NCBI GenBank assembly: GCA_020746105.1
Contig: CM036621.1
Coordinates: 50,688,264-50,752,263, forward strand
DNA: 64,000 nucleotides
DNA from: Trogon surrucura
Lineage: Eukaryota > Chordata > Aves > Trogoniformes > Trogonidae
Direction: 5' to 3'
Shown here: positions 47,551 through 59,726 of the stretch, piece after piece
Numbering within the stretch: position 1 is the stretch's first letter
How the letters are laid out: each line of letters starts with the position of its first letter
Made by a program: the position numbers and the translations under genes
Notes under the pieces: model-generated
Told to the model about the DNA's origin: nothing
The model's database searches: none
Seen by the model: only the letters and a program-made list of their open reading frames with translations

Positions 47551-50500
47551 AGCAAGAAAGAAGGGGAGAAGCGGTGATGAGAAACCTCGACTGTTACCCA
47601 GCTCGGGAAGGCAGAAATTATGGAAAGATTTGCTGCTGCCCATAGCTGTGCTTTATGGCTGCTAATTCATGGAGGGAGAGGCAGGGGAGAATGGAAAGTG
47701 ATCTGAGTTACACTGTGGTCATCTGGAACAAGGCCAGATTTCCAGCCAGCCACAGCTGACAAAACTTGCTTGCGTTCGCTGCACTTGAGGATAGGAGAGA
47801 TGGGGGCTGCCCCATGAAGACACAAGCACCACAGCCCTTCCAGAGCCAATATGGACCACGAAAGCTGTCCTAGCATCACTGACCTCCCCATCGACCCCAC
47901 TTGGGTCCCCAGCCACAGCAAGCCTCCGAGCAGGCTTCATTTCTCCATGCGCTCCCTAGAGCAGGCAGGAAGTCCTGGGCAAAAGCAAAGGTCGAGAGAA
48001 AGGGATGGCAAAAAGGAAGGGCTATAAAGAATGGACACATAGGTTCTGAGAGCTCCAGGACAGAAGGTAGAAAGATGCAACATGTATTTACACTTTTGCA
48101 GAGAAAAAGAAGCGTAGAGCTTTCTGCAACCTTCAGTGTCTATCTCTTTCCTGGATGAATGACATCTGCCTATCCACCCTACCTTCAGACCCAAGGGACA
48201 ACTGGAAAAAAAAAAGAATTATTTTTTTTTTAAGTCTGGGGACAGTAGTAGCATACGCAAAAAAAAAAAAAAAAAGAGTGGGTCAGTTAACCAAGACTGC
48301 AGGAATGAGGGAAAACTATGAACTTTGTCTCAAGCCCTGTCAGTATTATGTGCTAGGGAAAATTCGAAGCCTGAGCATAAGAACAACACCGAGGAGTCCT
48401 GTAGAAATTGGAGAGGTAGAACACTTAGTATCTGTGCCATGATTATTTCTTATGACAAAGTCCAGTGAAGTTTGTTTTGTTTTAGCTCACTCATTTTTCA
48501 GTCAGATCCCTGGTTAAATTAGGTCAAGGAATGTAGCAGAAACTCCAATGTGACTCCATCCTTCTATTCCTGTTTTGACTACTATTTGCTATCCATCAGG
48601 TGGAAAGACGTGAAGCTCAGCTGAAACAACTGAATCTTGCAGTGATTAATTTTTAACATTCCAAGAAGAAAGACCCTCCAGAAACCCTACTGTTCTTCAC
48701 AAACTGCATGGCTGCTCTATCAAACCACTTCTATAATGCCAGAACCACTCAGGAGGCAGACGGAGAGAAATTTGAGCAAAAAAAGAAAAGCAAGTAAGAG
48801 AACATTGAATGGGAACAGAGCACTTGTCTATTTAACCTGCATTTCACACAATTCCGCCCCTTCCTCTGATAGTAAAACATTCAGACTCATGCCCTCCAAA
48901 GCAGCAAAATAAACCACACAGCAAAAGAAACCTGAGACTTCTTAGCAGAAGCTGACAGCCTCCTACAAACATCCTCCAGCAGTGGCACTGCTCTCTCCTC
49001 CAACAGCCCTCCTCTGTATTTACACTGTGCATTAATAAATGGTGGTGTTGTGACCAGAGCGTGACTATTCATTAACACAGCAAAGACCAGAGCCTTAAAT
49101 TTGATCCCAATGTACTCCTATGTGTATATGTGGTCTTTGAACCTTCTAGGTTGGAAAAGACACCTGTGTTCTTTCCTCTGAGGGAAAAGAACAGGCATAA
49201 ATTAGGACTTTGTGTTGTTTCTGTACCTCCGACATGGACACATTTCACTGAGCAGGGGGAAAGCTCCTTGTGGTGAGAGCCATTTGCTTCTCTTTGAGAA
49301 GGACAGCTGGACAAAAGATACCAGGTTAATTTGTAAATTACCTCAGTTTTCATTCAAAAGCACGGAAGTGAAAAGGATCAGTAATTTTTCTTCTAACACA
49401 GTTTTCTGTGAGTCCTGCCATTGACCTGAACTGGAAAGGATGACTTGGTGAAAACGTGCTCTGCTCTTCAAACGCTGCCTCCTGTGAAGCCCCTGACAAC
49501 AACCTCTCCCAGGGAACGTTTAAGAGTTAGAGACCTTGAGACACGCAGATCCACAAACACCCATCTCGGACACTGAATTCCTGATCTTAATGCTATTTTA
49601 CACTCTTTGTCAGGCAGAAGTACAGACCCTCTGGCTTAAACCATATCTAAAGGCTACTTCCCTCATCTGTGCGTCCCCTATTATTATTATTACCAGCACT
49701 TTGGGGGTGTTTAAGTGGATCTAAGTAACTTCAAAGGGTGTTTTATTGTCCTGGCTTGATGTAAACAGACCCTAGAGTCACTGAGAAGCAACTTCAGTAA
49801 AGTTGCAAAGTGGCAGGATCCAGTCATCATTTAATATCAAAAAATAAATATATATGGTAAATATCTACTTTGACTATTACATTAAAGGGCACAATATACA
49901 GAACAACTCCTGATTCCTTCTGGGAATACTACACTGTTCTTTCACTGACTGTTTTGCCTAACTCTGAATATTAATTTAAAAAAAATATTTCTGCTGTCTT
50001 TCTCTCATCTTTTCCCAGACATTGTTTTTTCTCATTCAAGTTTGCTTTCTAAATTTTCTCTTTTGCTGCCCTTTTCTTTTTAACCAATATACTTGGCTAG
50101 ATGATAGGATTTCTGGTCTGCAGTATACTCGGATATGTCAACATTTGTTTTCTTTCCAATACAGACTGACAACAAAAACATCCAAAGATTATGAGTTCCA
50201 GAATGCCATGTTTCTCTTTCACTTTTATATTTATGTGTGCATTCTGTAAACTATACACAGCCATTATTGGCATGTTTTAGTGGAATAAAATGGTACACTA
50301 TTTAAATAATTCTCTTTAAAAAAATTTGGGTAGCTACTACTAAAATATTTGAGTCATCACTACATTTCAATTCTTTGCCAAAAGATAAAAAATTATCAGT
50401 TTTATTATATTATGACACAAAATAATAACAAACATGCAAGAAAGAAATTCAAGAGAAATTTCCAAGCTTTCAAGTTCTGTTCCTGAACCTCCCTCAGTAA

Positions 50501-51749
50501 AAGTTCTGTAAAACTCTGCTTGTGTATTTCAATTTAAAACAGTCTGAACACACCCAGCGAGTCCAGCCCATGTTCAGCTCACCATATACAAATACTCCTG
50601 CCACTGTCGACATGAGCTATGTAATATTACCCGCTCGGTTGTTTTCTGGACTGATGTCTTTGGTTCTAGAATATCGTATCAAGACTAGAAATGAGAGGGA
50701 TCATCTACCTCCCATTCTCCAAGTAAATGAAAAAAACACAACCCACTCATTTTGGTGCCCACCACCTCCAAACCCAGCACTCATAGTAACATTCACTGCA
50801 AGTCTCTGTGCAGGGGTCCTGCACAAATGTGAGGAAGCACTCACACTTCATTGGAAAAGACATCACAGGTTTCTCTTCACTTAGGTCCATACTTTTTTGA
50901 GCTCAATGGCTTGAGAGCCTGCAAAAAGTTTTGTGATTTTCCCCCTAACCACTTCTCCACTTCTTTGGAACCAAAAAGCTACAAAAAAGTGTTAGTTCAA
51001 TGCTAAATATTTGTCTGCAAAGGAAAAAAAATCGCACCAGTTTCTTTCCCATTGTTTCTAGCAGAAGTTGCACTCCCCTGTATTGATCAAGCAATTATCT
51101 GCTCATTCATACATGTGGGAGAGAAAAAAAAATAAGAGGAGAGCCTCAATCACCTTCTAGAAGCAGGGGAGAAAAAAATTCAGGCACTTTTTGTAGCGTT
51201 GAAAGGAATGGGCTTAGCTTTGGAGGCAACAATTAATTCATACATAAATGTTCCTTTTGTATCTTTCTTTTCATTTATTTCTTGCTTGCTACCAGCAATA
51301 GCAATACTGAAAACCAGTGCATGACAAAACAATCAAATGAGATATTTGGCGTGATGGCTAATTTGTACTCTGTAAATCTCCCCTACAAATTCTATTAACT
51401 GTTCCTCTGGCTTTGCTGATGCTTTTTTTTTTCCTTGACAGCACAGTGAGTGCAAGAAAATTTTCAGTTTCTTTCCCCTTTAACTGCCACATGACTGAAG
51501 CCCCAGCACTATCCACATGGGCAGACTGAACAAGGAAGGCAAGGGGTATATTGTTTGCAGCTTTTCTAAGCGCGCCAGCTACTACATAGCAAAGCCTATT
51601 GCAGAACATGCAAAAGGAGGAGGTCAGAGAAGGATTTTGGATCTACAATTCAAAAACATAAAAGGCAATAAACTTGTTTTCAGCTTCCTTTGAGAGAGGC
51701 ATGACCAGAACAGAGACATATTCACAGTCTTTGCTTTTGACCCAGACAA
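47551..51749. other. Unique sequence, no gene recognised
   Basis: A 17-base A run lies at 48259-48275 and A/T runs lie near 48206-48231. No gene or transposon is recognised. Confidence 0.5.
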
Positions 51750-51795
51750 GAATAGGGAGATAATGAGACACGGAATAGGGAGATAATGGGACTCA
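51750..51795 (-). repeat. 23-bp tandem duplication
   Basis: Units 51750-51772 and 51773-51795 share GAATAGGGAGATAATG and differ mainly in their last few bases. Confidence 0.85.
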
Positions 51796-52905
51796 GCACC
51801 ATTCGGGACACAGATGGATACACCAGCGCGCAGCAGGTTTTGAGGCAGGGGACCTGAGCCCAGGGAGGCTGGGCAAGGAACTCCAGGTGAAACAAATCCC
51901 ACAGGGCTGCTCTGACTTGGAGTGTAACTCAGGAACAGCACTAATCTTCCCTTTGAAAAGCCTTTGAAATCACTTGAAAGAAAGCAACAAAAGGAAAAAT
52001 CCTAAAAGAAAAAAAATAAAAGCTACGTGACTTTCTTCACCCCACAGTGCCTTCAGTGTGGGTTTGACTATCAGTTTAATTACTTCTGCTTCCAGCTTTT
52101 TTTTTTTCTTTCATTTTTATATTGGCTGCACTGGAAATTCAGGCAGATTATGAATGCTTCCCTCAGCGAGTTACCTGAATGAAGATTCAAATAATAATAC
52201 CTCAAACCTGTGAAAATTTCACTGCTAATCTTATCACAGAGCGCATTCAGCACTCTAACATCCTATATTGCTATTTACTTAAAACCAGAATCTTTTAGAT
52301 TTCAGCTGCATTTTTGCAGAAAATATTCAAAACGAAAGACAGGAATAAAGTCAAAGTGTAAGTTCAGGAATGAACCCCTGGGTAAATTCACACACTTTCA
52401 TGCACAATAAATCAAGTTCTGTTGTGCTAAGGGCTAATGAAGATCTAATTAGGACAGTCTGAGTTTCTGCTCTTACCCAAAAGGAGAGGCGGGTGACTCC
52501 TGACAGCCCCAGCCCATGCAGGGTGAGGATGGGTAAACCGTGACATGCTCCCCACCTCTGCCTTGCACGGCACAGTGAGCTAAGCTGACCTCTGCCTGCA
52601 GCGCTGTGCGAGGCACTGCTGCAGATTTTTGCCACCTGCTAACATTCATTTCAAGCAGAGCAAGGAAGGGAACCCTTTAGGGAATGCGTGCCTGTTTTCT
52701 GTGTGCTTCAGATCTAACTCATCCCTATCCTTTAGGTGAAAATGTTGAAGAAGAAAACATGTTCACAATAAACCAGAAGGGACTGGCTCTTTTTTCTAAT
52801 CTTATGTTTGGTTTGTCTTTGTTGGTTTTTTTGGTTTTACTTTGATTGACTGATTTAGTTGTAAAACCAGCACACAACTTCTGGGTGGGTAAGGAGATTA
52901 TTCTA
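51796..52905. other. Unique sequence, no gene recognised
   Basis: Nothing recognisable apart from T runs near 52098-52108. Confidence 0.5.
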
Positions 52906-52942
52906 TTATATAACATACACATTACGTTATATAACATATACT
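52906..52942. repeat. 21-bp direct repeat, AT-rich
   Basis: TTATATAACATACAC at 52906 recurs as TTATATAACATATAC at 52927. Confidence 0.75.
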
Positions 52943-54240
52943 ACAACATTTCAAACAAAACGTCCAGGCTTAGTCTAGTCTCTGATTAAGATAAAATTCT
53001 GAGGGAGCGAGTGACACATTTTTCCTGAGTTTAGCTCTTTCTGTAGCAGCCCCTGTCAGCAGCTGTGGTGGTATGACAGAGAAGATGTATGTCAGACCCC
53101 AGTCCACCCGGTACCACTGTGCTCCCACGCAGCAGGAGCACCTACCTATGGACAGAGAGATCTGTGCCTCTGTGACCAGTGATGTTACACAGTGGCCGAG
53201 GACTGACCCTCTGAATCCAGGAGGCGTGCGGGGAGAGTTTTTTTCATGGGGAAAGGTAAAGAGAGGGACTGTGTCAGAGCCTCTTGCAGGCAGCCACCAG
53301 TGGGGAGAAGAAAGAAAGGGTGGGACGGGGATGGAGTGTGGGACCACCCTGGGTTAGGGGTCCCCCTGGCAGGCTGGGCAGGTGTCAGGTCTCATCTAGG
53401 AGGGATGAGGTATCCTCATTCCTGAAACACACCATCAGACGGGAAATAAAATATTGTGTTGAGGGGCACTCTGTCCATTTCTGTGGCAACATTCATCAGA
53501 ACTAAACCCACAATTTCCACAGAGGAGCTGTCAATTAATATTATGCTGTCAGTCACAGCCAAGATGTAGGAAGGGCAAGCACTTCAAACCAAGCCACCCT
53601 TTGGTGCCAACATCAGCAAAGATCTCCCAGAGGCAACAAACATGGGCAGAGTGTCCCTGGTTTCATTAGGCTACAGAGTTCGTGGCTTACGCAGTGCTGG
53701 CATTGGGTTTGTATCGTTAAAGCAATGATGATCATTCCTCACAGAGGACATAGAAAACCTACCTGTTCCTCCTTGTAGGAGCTGTAGGTTCTGTCATCAC
53801 CTCTCAGAAACGGTGACCATTTTTGTTCTTCAAATTTCTGCTTCAAGCACATTGCTGTCTTCTCATCAAGTTTTGCCAACATATTTCAAAGGTTCCTATA
53901 TGAGAACAAGTAACTGGTAGTTAAAGTGGGTAGGATAGCATTACAAAAATACCATATTTCATTAAGTAACACAAGGTAGAAATGAATCATATGTCATCTA
54001 AAAAATTGATTTGATTTTCTAGTCCATTTTAACCCTTTAAAAACACCATGTCTCAAAGTATTGATTCATTGCACAGATATGCTGGACTAATACAAGAACT
54101 AAAGGCGCCTTTCATTTGAGAGGCAGTTTGCTTCATTTGGTGCCTTGAGCCACCCTATTCTGCTAACTGGAGTCATCTAGAATGGAAAAAGCAAGAAAGA
54201 TGTATGCAGCTATAATATAATAAGACTTTTTATTTTTCTG
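52943..54240. other. Unique sequence, no gene recognised
   Basis: The part at 53043-53400 is more GC-rich than its surroundings but shows no domain or repeat I recognise. Confidence 0.5.
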
Positions 54241-54300
54241 TGTATCTTTACATTCCAAAGAACTCTGCTGTGCATCTTCACATTCCAAAGAACTCTGCTG
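54241..54300 (+). repeat. 30-bp tandem duplication
   Basis: Units 54241-54270 and 54271-54300 are identical except at two positions (TGTATCTTTACATT versus TGCATCTTCACATT); both end in CCAAAGAACTCTGCTG. Confidence 0.95.
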
Positions 54301-56208
54301 GAGTACATGGAAAGCAACTGTAACACAGTCAAACAGCACTCAAGCAGACCCTTAATAAATGGTTTAGAAAGGAGTAATGCATGCCTAATAGATGTCTTAA
54401 TAAATGTTTAATCAACTGTTATAGACCAGGTGTCATGGAATGAGTGATTTAGTTCGCATAAAGAGCCATCATTAAAAGTATTAGCAAAAGTAGTTTTAAC
54501 ATGATGTTATAAAAGCGCAACTTAAAGTTCAGTAGCAAGGTTCACTCCGTTGCTTATTACAGAGAAGAAATACACAAAGGAAAACCCAGTTAGAATCCAG
54601 CTAGGATGATTTAGAGAGACCGGAGATGCAAAAGGGTAGGGGAGACCCTCACATTGAGCCATAAGGGTCAGAATGGACCTCCTTGCTTTCTAAACTCCTT
54701 CTCAGAGATGAGGATAAGTATGGCTGGAACCAGATCTAGTCACAGACTTGGTCAGCAGTGTATATCTAAAGGATTACACATTCAAATTTGTAATAATTAA
54801 TATTGTCTAACTACATGCATCAGTGATGTTTCACAAGTATTAATTCAGCATGCTATCAGCCACTTACCAAGGAACTGTTGCCAGTAAGGGGCCTCTCCAC
54901 CTTGCGTAAGGAGGGATCAATTAGTCTCAGGTAAGGAACCTCAAAGCCTGAGAGTCGTTCCTGCTCAAGGGAAGATCTGCCCAGCGTGCAGTCCAGATGC
55001 AATTTAGGGAGAACTCAGACTGGACTGATCCAAAGGTCTATCATTGGTAAAAGGTCTCTCTGCCTTAAGAGGCAACCTTGAGAGGCATCTGAGCTCATGA
55101 TGAGATCACAGCCATGCAGCCACGCTGCCTAGCAGGGAGAGCTCAGAGAAAGCTCCTTTAGCCTGTCATATTTTGAGAATAAAGTGGTTGGCTCATAGTC
55201 AAATTGCATTCAATGGGAAGGGTATGCATGAGACTCCTTGCACCCACAACCTTCTTTGTTCCTTGATAAATGAGTCATGGAAGGTCACCCACTATTCATA
55301 CGTTGATCGCATGATCCATGTTCCATATTCATCAGTGCTCACCGTGTCACTCTGCTCCTTTCTGGGTTTCCTAGAGGAGTTCTTGGCCCAGCTACAGCTC
55401 AGGCCATTACTTCCTTTGAAGCTTCTACCAAACCACTGCTAGTTTGGTTAAGAGGTTGAGTTCATCCATCACACTGGGAGATTGAGAATTCTCAGAGCTG
55501 CTGTATAGAGGACAAGAGGGAACAATGTGTTAGAAATACTGATTTTCAGTGGCAATTTCACACCTCCCACCAGCCTGCTCCCCAGCCAATATATGTTGTC
55601 TGTGGAAGCTCAAAGGAACACTGAAATCCTGATACACTTCCTACATGCTACTCTTAGTAGTCCTGAGGGTGCAATTCTTTATATATATATATAAAAAGCA
55701 GAGCATTAGCCTTGGACCTATTTGTGCTATCATTTTACTCCGGCTAAGTAGTCCCTTACTACTTTATTATGTCACCAGTTTTGTCCATCATTCACCACAA
55801 GAGTTTTGCAGGACAGACTATTACCGAAAATGAAAAAATTTGCTCCCTGATACTTAGCCTTCATTTAACCCTATTCATTCTGAAATAACCTGATAAAGAA
55901 ATGGGTATATCCTGCAAATTCATGCCACGCAAATTCAAACCCCAGGTAGTATCTATAGTTTGAAAAGACAACACCATTGTTTGTATGGGTCATTTTCCAC
56001 TAGACACATGGGTGATTCCAGGCTGACTGGCAACAACAAATCCATCAAAGTTCAATGAGGCAAGCAGAGGAGTATAGAGGAAAAATTTGACCTCTGCTGA
56101 GTATACAGCATGGGCTATACATCTGAACATCTCAGAAATTTCTTTCACAGTTTAAAATTTCCAGTCGCATTTTTGTCTCCTCCTTAGTGTTTCCTGCAAA
56201 TTTTCATG
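54301..56208. other. Unique sequence, no gene recognised
   Basis: An (AT)6 microsatellite lies at 55681-55692. No gene is seen. Confidence 0.5.
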
Positions 56209-56595
56209 TCACTCTTCATACTTCTCCTTCTTCTGTCTAGCCTGCTGGTATTGTAAGAATCCCTTCAGCCCAGAGGAGGAAAGTTGGATGAGGAAGCTGT
56301 TGAGTTCTGCCAGTGGAGGTTCAATACGTGTCAATTTGCCTTGTGAAGGACCTCTCAGCATAACCACTTCTTGTATCTTAAAACGTAATTCAGCTTGCAA
56401 CAAATAGTGGCCCTTTGTGCAGGAGCTTTCCTTTCCCTGATCCCAGCTAATGCATTTAATCTGTTCCTTGTTGCTAGTATCTGGAGGTCTTACTGTCTGT
56501 AATGCATTTATTTTTGAAGTGTTCTGTGGAGGTGGGAGCAGAGCAACCTTACAGGGAGGAGTGGGGTTATATAATGCCCAGATTACTCCTTTTGA
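56209..56595 (-). other. Unidentified minus-strand open frame, possible fossil exon
   Basis: A frame with no stop runs 128 codons to a TGA at 56211-56209. Its text looks protein-like (for example LRGPSQGKLTRIEPPL, and a Lys/Glu-rich end QQARQKKEKYEE), and the same frame continues upstream of a single TAG (56598-56596) to a TGA at 56691-56689. I recognise no family, and there is no obvious start codon or clear splice acceptor. Frames of this length occur elsewhere in the window by chance, so coding status is doubtful. Confidence 0.2.
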
Positions 56596-57958
56596 CTATT
56601 TGGATCTCCACGACCTACCCCAGGTCAAAGAGGAGGTTTGTGCTTGTGGGGAGAATATAATCTGGTCACCTGAGTCAGGCTGTAACACTCAAACCACTAA
56701 TGGTCTGTTATCTGCTTAGTCCAGGTTTTCTAGTCTTAGTCTCTGAACTCCTTGAGGCAGAGATTTCTTCTGTGCCAGGAAAGCATTTTAGCTTCTCCCA
56801 TAAACAAATACCTTGCTTGTAAAACAGCTGTATGACAAGTGCACAGAGAATCAGAGACAGAGAAAGGCTTAGAGATGAGTTTGGCAAATAACACAGGCCT
56901 GAAAGGGGAAAGGAAATAGGCTGAAAAATATAAAGGGCATAAAAACTTGAGAGAAAGTCAAACTGGTTCTTGGGAAATTTCATAGTATTCGCCTATGTAG
57001 AAACAAAAGAGTTTGGAAGTACATGTTATGTTAGTCAAATACCATTAGTTCAAAAATAAGATTCTCATTTTCCATGCCAACAGATGCTACACATTTCATT
57101 AGCAAGACTTCTCAGTGTTCAGCACAGACATTGAAAGCTGCCAGGCAAAAGTCTCTCCCGCTCTCCCAGTTCACTTTAAAATGAAAAGAACGTGGCCATC
57201 TGAGTCTGCAGCAAGCTTTGAACCGCTACACCTTGAAAAAAAATATACACCTGCCTTTGAGGCAGCACTTTGCAGTGTCCCAGAGAGATGATTTCCCAGT
57301 CCTCAATCAAATGAGGACCCTTGCAGCAGCTCCGGTCTCCAGCAACTAGCGCAGTAGCCATTGGCTCTGATGTGCGAGGAGAGAAGATAGCTCTGGTGGC
57401 AGATGGGACAAGCCGAGACACTGATGCAGCCCCAGGGAATGAGCTCTCCAGGAGGACTGCTCGCATCTCCGTTCCCCAGTTAGCACATTCGCAGGAGCTT
57501 GTGGAGGCGCTGGATTACGTTTTGCCACAGCCTGGCCAGGAATGTGGGCTGGATTGCCACGGACAAAGGATGGGTGGAGAGCAAAGGGGCCTCCCTCAAA
57601 TATCCCCATCTCTCTAATGAAGAGAACTGGCCACTGAGTTGCTTTTAGAATTGAAATAGTGTTACCACCATGGCATAAGCAAATAAACAAAACAAAATGA
57701 CAGAGACATATTATTCTAAATTGTAAACCCTGGTAACTGCCACAGCAACATCCAGGATTTCACTGGACATCTTCAGCAAGCATAACATCCTTGAAACAAA
57801 TCTGACAGTCTGTCATTTGCACTTCGTCAGTGACAAATGCTATATGAGAACTCACACCGGAATCTTTTTATTGCGGCATCAGACGTGACCATTTCACAAT
57901 TAGCCCTCACCGTTTGGCCTCTGATTTGGACTCAAGGCTCCACTGCCTTATGGCAGAG
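56596..57958. other. Unique sequence with a possible old repeat tail
   Basis: CTCTGAACTCCTTGAGGCAG at about 56740-56760 resembles the tail of a common old amniote repeat (TGTAAACTCCTTGGGGCAGG type), but only about 40 bases match. The remainder shows nothing. Confidence 0.4.
57954..57958. repeat. Target-site duplication CAGAG, left copy
   Basis: CAGAG lies immediately before the TGTC end of the LTR and matches the five bases immediately after its GACA end (58798-58802). A 5-base duplication is what many avian endogenous retroviruses leave. Confidence 0.85.
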
Positions 57959-58299
57959 TGTCCTGAGTTTAGCTAAAAACCCAGTCCTGTTTAGTGATTT
58001 TTTCTTTTCAGTTTAGTGTCTTCTAAAAGGCTGCACTTTCTGAAGTCAGCAGCATGTTTGTGCAGACAGTGTGTGCTACTGGCAGTGATAACACCTGATG
58101 TTTACAGTCACTGCCTGGGACTGGTATGTAGAAAGGCTCTTGCTTATACTTATTCCTATAGTGACCAAGGCCACTGCTGGCTCTTGTGGGCCACGCTGGG
58201 GGTGCTGGGTAGTAAAAGGGGGGCACAAGGAAGTAAAAGGTGGCACCTCCGGGGTGTAACAGACAGGACAGGTGACCAACGAGAGTATTCCATCCCATA

Positions 58300-58320
58300 T
58301 ACGTCATATCTAGTATAAAT
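58300..58320 (+). promoter_or_regulatory. LTR core promoter: CRE-like site and TATA box
   Basis: TACGTCAT lies just upstream of GTATAAAT, within the first half of the solo LTR. The arrangement is a normal LTR U3 promoter; present activity is unknown. Confidence 0.65.
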
Positions 58321-58653
58321 TGAGTGATCACGAGAGTTTCGGCCTTTTTCGGCCCTTTTGCCCCTTTTGCCCTTTTTTCGGCCTTTTCGCCCTTCTTTTC
58401 CTGCAACAGCCGGTGTCCAGAGAGGACTCCATCTGACCTCCTGATTTTGATCCGGATCCTGAGTTCCCGAATCCAGCTCCCTGTATCCAGCTCCCCACCG
58501 CCGCTGAGCCTGGGGCTTCCCCGGCGCCTCCTGCTCTGCAGCACCAGTGGTGATTGCTATCGGGGGAGGGAGTCGGGTTTGATATCGGGCTACTATCTAT
58601 AGTTGTATATAGTTCTTTACTTTTATCTCTTTACCATTATTTCTATTATTTTC

Positions 58654-58659
58654 ATTAAA
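58654..58659 (+). promoter_or_regulatory. LTR poly(A) signal ATTAAA
   Basis: ATTAAA is followed by a T-rich stretch and lies about 335 bases after the TATA box, as expected for the R region of this LTR type. Confidence 0.6.
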
Positions 58660-58797
58660 GCTGTTCTAGTTTTTTTTCTTCTCTCATCTGTAAGTCTCTC
58701 TGCCTCATTCCCTTTTCTCTTCCCGTTTGGGGGGGGGAAGAGGGGGTTAGAGAGCGTCTGTCCGCGTTAGTGGCCGGCCCAGCCCTAACCCGCGACA

Positions 58798-58802
58798 CAG
58801 AG
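58798..58802. repeat. Target-site duplication CAGAG, right copy
   Basis: Identical to 57954-57958 and directly abutting the GACA end of the LTR. Confidence 0.85.
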
Positions 58803-58939
58803 AGAGAAGCAGTGGTTTAGGAGCATGTTATGTGTTACAGATAGATGCCACCTGCTTCTTGGCTCTTTAGAGAGCAGGGCAGAAGGGGACTTCTCAAAAG
58901 TGGAACAATGTGGAATGATGCGTGCTTTGACCTGAAGTT

Positions 58940-59726
58940 CCCTGTCAAAGACGCAAAACTCAAGCTAAACTCTTGCATCTGGGTAGGAACAACCCCAGGT
59001 TCCAGTATAAGTTGGGGAATGACTTATTAGAGAGCAGTGTAGGGGAAAGGGACCTGGGAGTCTTGGTGGACAGCAGGATGGCCATGAGCCAGCACTGTGC
59101 CCTTGTGGCCAGGAAGGCCAATGGCATCCTGGGATGTATTAGAAGGGGGGTGGTTAGTAGGTCGAGAGAGGTTCTCCTTCCCCTCTACTCTGCCCTGGTG
59201 AGACCCCATCTGGAATATTGTGTCCAGTTCTAGGCCCCTCAGTTCAAGAAAGACAGGGAAGTGCTGGAGAGAGTCCAGCACAGGGCAACTAGGATGATTA
59301 AGGGAGTGGAGCATCTCCCTTATGAGAAAAGGCTGAGGGAGCTGGGGCTCTTTAGTTTGGAGAAGAGGAGACTGAGGGGTGACCTCATTAATGTTTACAA
59401 ATATATCAAGGGTGAGTGTCACGAGGATGGAGCCAGGCTCTTCTCGGTGACAACCACTGATAGGACAAGGGGGAATGGGCTGAAACTGGAACATAAGAGG
59501 TTCCGCTTAAACCCGAGAAGAAACTTCTTCTCAGTGAGGGTGACGGAGCCCTGGAACAGGCTGCCCAGAGAGGTTGTGGAGTCTCCTTCTCTGGAGACAT
59601 TCAAGACCTGCCTGGACACGTTCCTGTGTAGCATAATCTAGGCATTCCTGCTCTGGCAGGGGGATTGGACTTGATGATCTTTCGAGGTCCCTTCTAATCC
59701 CTAACATTCTATGATTCTATGATTCT
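58940..59726 (+). mobile_element. Young 5'-truncated CR1 LINE, copy B
   Basis: This plus-strand copy holds the C-terminal third of CR1 ORF2 and the 3' UTR ending in two ATTCTATG octamers plus ATTCT (59706-59726). One frame runs from about 58973, with [31 protein letters not shown] and [10 protein letters not shown], to a TAG at 59231-59233. That stop sits where copy A has Trp, so it is a nonsense change. The same frame then continues from 59261 ([50 protein letters not shown]) to a stop at 59641. Catalytic RT and endonuclease regions are missing. It lies about 140 bases after the solo LTR. The start is approximate. Confidence 0.95.

Larger units (their letters stand above)
57959..58797 (+). 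mobile_element. Solo LTR of an avian ERV-L-like element
   Basis: The 839-bp element starts TGTCCTGAG and ends CCCGCGACA, giving a short perfect inverted repeat TGTC/GACA, and it is flanked by CAGAG on both sides. In order it contains a U3-like part with a CRE-like TACGTCAT (58300-58307) and a TATA box GTATAAAT (58313-58320), a C/T-rich block of GGCCCTTTTGCC-like units (58339-58400), an ATTAAA poly(A) signal (58654-58659), a T-rich stretch and a G run (58729-58737). The layout matches widespread avian ERV-L-type LTRs. There is no gag, pol or env and no second LTR, so it is the product of LTR-LTR recombination. Short open frames in it are not genes. Confidence 0.88.

Noticed and set aside
58016-58544. 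Open frames of 100-173 codons
   Set aside because: They lie within the solo LTR, which is non-coding, and have no gag, pol or env similarity.
59027-59494. Minus-strand frame of 155 codons
   Set aside because: Antisense of CR1 copy B.
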